The position numbers were made by a program, and so were the translations under genes. Shown here in pieces: positions 61,101-64,000 of a stretch of 64,000 bases of DNA; the first letter of the stretch is position 1, and each line of letters opens with the position of its first letter. The notes beneath the pieces were generated by a model that searched no databases, was not told where the DNA came from, and was given only the letters and a program-made list of their open reading frames with translations. This DNA comes from Orychophragmus violaceus (Eukaryota > Streptophyta > Magnoliopsida > Brassicales > Brassicaceae), in assembly GCA_030180135.1 (NCBI GenBank), contig CM058237.1:107461904-107525903 (forward strand). Direction: 5' to 3'.

Positions 61101-64000
61101 TGCACCGCCGAGAAGGATTCTAAGGCTAAAATGCAAGTTTCCATGACCCAGGAAGAATTGGATCGAGTTTTTTTGAAACTATCATGACCAAAACCCTTAA
61201 AATGGGATATAAAAGAGGTCTGGTGAAGAAATTGGTGGAAAACAAATTACCCGAAAAACCCGTCTATACACCGTGGGAAGGTTATAGCCTACCGAGAACC
61301 AAGGTTCCTTGACCCGAAAAAATTGACTCGAGTTTTTTTGAAACTATCAAGACCCAAACCTCTCAAATGGATAACAAAGAGGTCTGGTGAAGAAATTGGT
61401 GGAAAAAACAATGACGGGAAAGGATAAACTGATTCTATCCACCGGGGGAAGGATCCTAAGGCCAAAACCTAATAATGGACTGACGGAAAGGACTATCTTG
61501 GCCATACTGACTAACGTGATGGATTATCCTGACCAGATGCACCGCCGAGAAGGATTCTAAGGCCAAAATGCAAGTTTCCATGACCCAGGAAGAATTGGAT
61601 CGAGTTTTTTTTAAACTATCATGACCAAAACCCTTAAAATGGGATATAAAAGAGGTCTGGGGAAGAAATTGGTGGAAAACAAATGACCCGAAAAACCCGT
61701 CTATACACCGTGGGAAGGTTATAGCCTATCGAGAACCAAGGTTCCTTGACCCGAAAAAATTGACTCGAGTTTTTTTGAAACTATCAAGACCCAAACCTCT
61801 CAAATGGATAACAAAGAGGTCTGGTGAAGAAATTGGTGGAAAACAAATGACGGGATAGGATAAACTGATTCTATCCACCGGGGGAAGGATCCTAAGGCCA
61901 AAACCTCCTAATGGACTGACGGGAAGGACTATCTCGGCCATACTGATTGACGGGATTGATTATCCTGACCAGATGCACCGCCGAGAAGGATTCTAAGGCC
62001 AAAATGCAAGTTTCCATGACCCAGGAAGAATTGGATCGAGTTTTTTTTAAACTATCATGACCAAAACCCTTAAAATGGGATATAAAAGAGGTCTGGTGAA
62101 GAAATTGGTGGAAAACAAATGACCCGAAAAACCCGTCTATACACCGTGGGAAGGTTATAGCCTACCGAGAACCAAGGTTCCATGACCCGAAATAATTGAC
62201 TCGAGTTTTTTTGAAACTATCAAGACCCAAACCTCTCAAATGGATAACAAAGAGGTCTGGTGAAGAAATTGGTGGAAAAAAAATGACCCGAAAAACCCGT
62301 CTATACACCGTGGGAAGGTTATAGCCTACCGAGAACCAAGGTTCCTTGACCCGGGAAAATTGACTCGAGTTTTTTTGAAACTGTCAAGACCCAAACCTCT
62401 CAAATGGATAACAAAGAGGTCTGGTGAAGAAATTGGTGGAAAAAACAATGACGGGATAGGATAAACTGATTCTATCCACCGGGGGAAGGATCCTAAGGCC
62501 AAAACCTCCTAATGGACTGACGGAAAGGACTATCTTGGCCATACTGACTAACGTGATGGATTATCCTGACCAGATGCACCGCCGAGAAGGATTCTAAGGC
62601 CAAAATGCAAGTTTCCATGACCCAGGAAGAATTGGATCGAGTTTTTTTGAAACTATCATGACCAAAACCCTTAAAATGGGATATAAAAGAGGTCTGGTGA
62701 AGAAATTGGTGGAAAACAAATGACCCGAAAAACCCGTCTATACACCGTGGGAAGGTTATAGCCTATCGAGAACCAAGGTTCCTTGACCCGAAAAAATTGA
62801 CTCGAGTTTTTTTGAAACTATCAAGACCCAAACCTCTCAAATGGATAACAAAGAGGTCTGGTGAAGAAATTGGTGGAAAACAAATGACGGGATAGGATAA
62901 ACTGATTCTATCCACCGAGGGAAGGATCCTAAGGCCAAAACCTCCTAATGGACTGACGGGAAGGACTATCTCGGCCATACTGATTGACGGGATTGATTAT
63001 CCTGACCAGATGCACCGCCGAGAAGGATTCTAAGGCCAAAATGCAAGTTTCCATGACCCAGGAAGAATTGGATCGAGTTTTTTTTAAACTATCATGACCA
63101 AAACCCTTAAAATGGGATATAAAAGAGGTCTGGTGAAGAAATTGGTGGAAAACAAATGACCCGAAAAACCCGTCTATACACCGTGGGAAGGTTATAGCCT
63201 ACCGAGAACCAAGGTTCCATGACCCGAAATAATTGACTCGAGTTTTTTTGAAACTATCAAGACCCAAACCTCTCAAATGGATAACAAAGAGGTCTGGTGA
63301 AGAAATTGGTGGAAAACAAATGACCCGAAAAACCCGTCTATACACCGTGGGAAGGTTATAGCCTACCGAGAACCAAGGTTCCATGACCCGAAATAATTGA
63401 CTCGAGTTTTTTTGAAACTATCAAGACCCAAACCTCTCAAATGGATAACAAAGAGGTCTGGTGAAGAAATTGGTGGAAAACAAATGACCCGAAACACCCG
63501 TCTATACACCGTGGGAAGGTTATAGCCTACCGAGAACCAAGGTTCCTTGACCCGGGAAAATTGACTCGAGTTTTTTTGAAACTGTCAAGACCCAAACCTC
63601 TCAAATGGATAACAAAGAGGTCTGGTGAAGAAATTGGTGGAAAAAACAATGACGGGATAGGATAAACTGATTCTATCCACCGGGGGAAGGATCCTAAGGC
63701 CAAAACCTCCTAATGGACTGACGGAAAGGACTATCTTGGCCATACTGACTAACGTGATGGATTATCCTGACCAGATGCACCGCCGAGAAGGATTCTAAGG
63801 CCAAAATGCAAGTTTCCATGACCCAGGAAGAATTGGATCGAGTTTTTTTGAAACTATCATGACCAAAACCCTTAAAATGGGATATAAAAGAGGTCTGGTG
63901 AAGAAATTGGTGGAAAACAAATGACCCGAAAAACCCGTCTATACACCGTGGGAAGGTTATAGCCTACCGAGAACCAAGGTTCCATGACCCGAAATAATTG
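58187..64000 (-). repeat. Inverted modules to the window end
   Basis: The same satellite continues with spacings of 1348, 1785 and 1037 bp between equivalent landmarks (58593, 59941, 61726, 62763). 1785 equals 1348 plus one 437-bp module. Stretches near 59240 and 61025 are close copies (shared GAAACCATCAAG, AAGGCTAAAATGC, CAAATTACCCG). Later modules share CCCGGGAAAATTG and TTTTTTTTAAACTATC. The array runs off the window. Confidence 0.8.

Larger units (their letters stand above)
40101..64000 (-). repeat. Satellite array, right block (inverted orientation)
   Basis: This is the same satellite as on the left, but reverse-complemented throughout, running to the window end. It is built of 437-bp modules with extra A monomers of about 165 bp (module spacings near 437, 605 and 766 bp) and a truncated module of about 305 bp. 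It lacks the D core, but keeps a relic of the D tail (CACCGGATGAACCGCCAG at about 45615, 49390, 51335, 53738, 55087 and 57488). Recurrent private variants include CCCGAAATAATTGACTCG. No gene, RNA or transposon is seen. Confidence 0.95.

Noticed and set aside
1..64000. A CRISPR-like repeat array
   Set aside because: Repeats are contiguous modules of hundreds of bases without unique spacers and without cas genes, and the DNA is from a plant.
40101..64000. rDNA intergenic spacer, suggested by the GGATATAAAAGAGG motif
   Set aside because: It does not fit the plant Pol I promoter form TATATA(A/G)GGGG, and no 18S, 5.8S or 25S sequence is present.

Overview
The window is plant DNA: about 56.2 kb of tandem satellite, split by one complete Ty1/copia LTR retrotransposon (20368-28124, minus strand). 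Evidence for a plant is the primer-binding site matching plant initiator tRNA-Met and the plant-type copia polyprotein. The AACCGG/CCGAACCGAA-rich element leader resembles Brassicaceae intergenic DNA, but the family is only a guess. I see no host gene, tRNA, rRNA or CRISPR. The setting is most like a centromeric or pericentromeric satellite block. I do not recognise the satellite as a named family.

Satellite architecture. The basic module is 437 bp: a 164-bp A monomer plus a 273-bp B part. A and B share their first half, which suggests an ancestral monomer of about 165 bp. Longer modules of about 595 bp (extra 107-bp C unit plus a 50-bp unit) and about 672 bp (extra D block) are mixed in. Higher-order repeat (HOR) lengths on the left arm are sums of these modules: 2141 = 672+437+437+595, 3452 = 2141+3x437, 3610 = 2141+2x437+595, and 7062 = 3452+3610.

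Layout. 1-20367 is plus-orientation satellite, with a 2141-bp HOR (1 to about 5720) and a 7062-bp tandem segmental duplication (about 3463-17586). 20363-28129 is the retrotransposon with its CTTCC target-site duplication. 28125 to about 40100 is plus-orientation satellite with 2972-bp and 1982-bp duplications, ending in a degenerate stretch. At about 40100 the array flips polarity. 40101-64000 is the same satellite in reverse orientation, organised in different HORs (about 3.77-3.81 kb, 3.75 kb, then 437/1037/1348/1785-bp spacings) and lacking the D core.

The retrotransposon. It has two 627-bp LTRs that look identical, a PBS, a PPT and an uninterrupted 1325-aa Gag-Pol ORF with every expected catalytic motif, so it looks young and potentially autonomous. 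Its 1.67-kb leader has a convincing splice acceptor just before the start codon and candidate donors in the leader and in the LTR. Open frames inside the satellite are by-products of the repeat and are not annotated as genes. HOR borders were read by eye and are good to tens of bases; LTR, TSD, PBS and CDS coordinates are exact.
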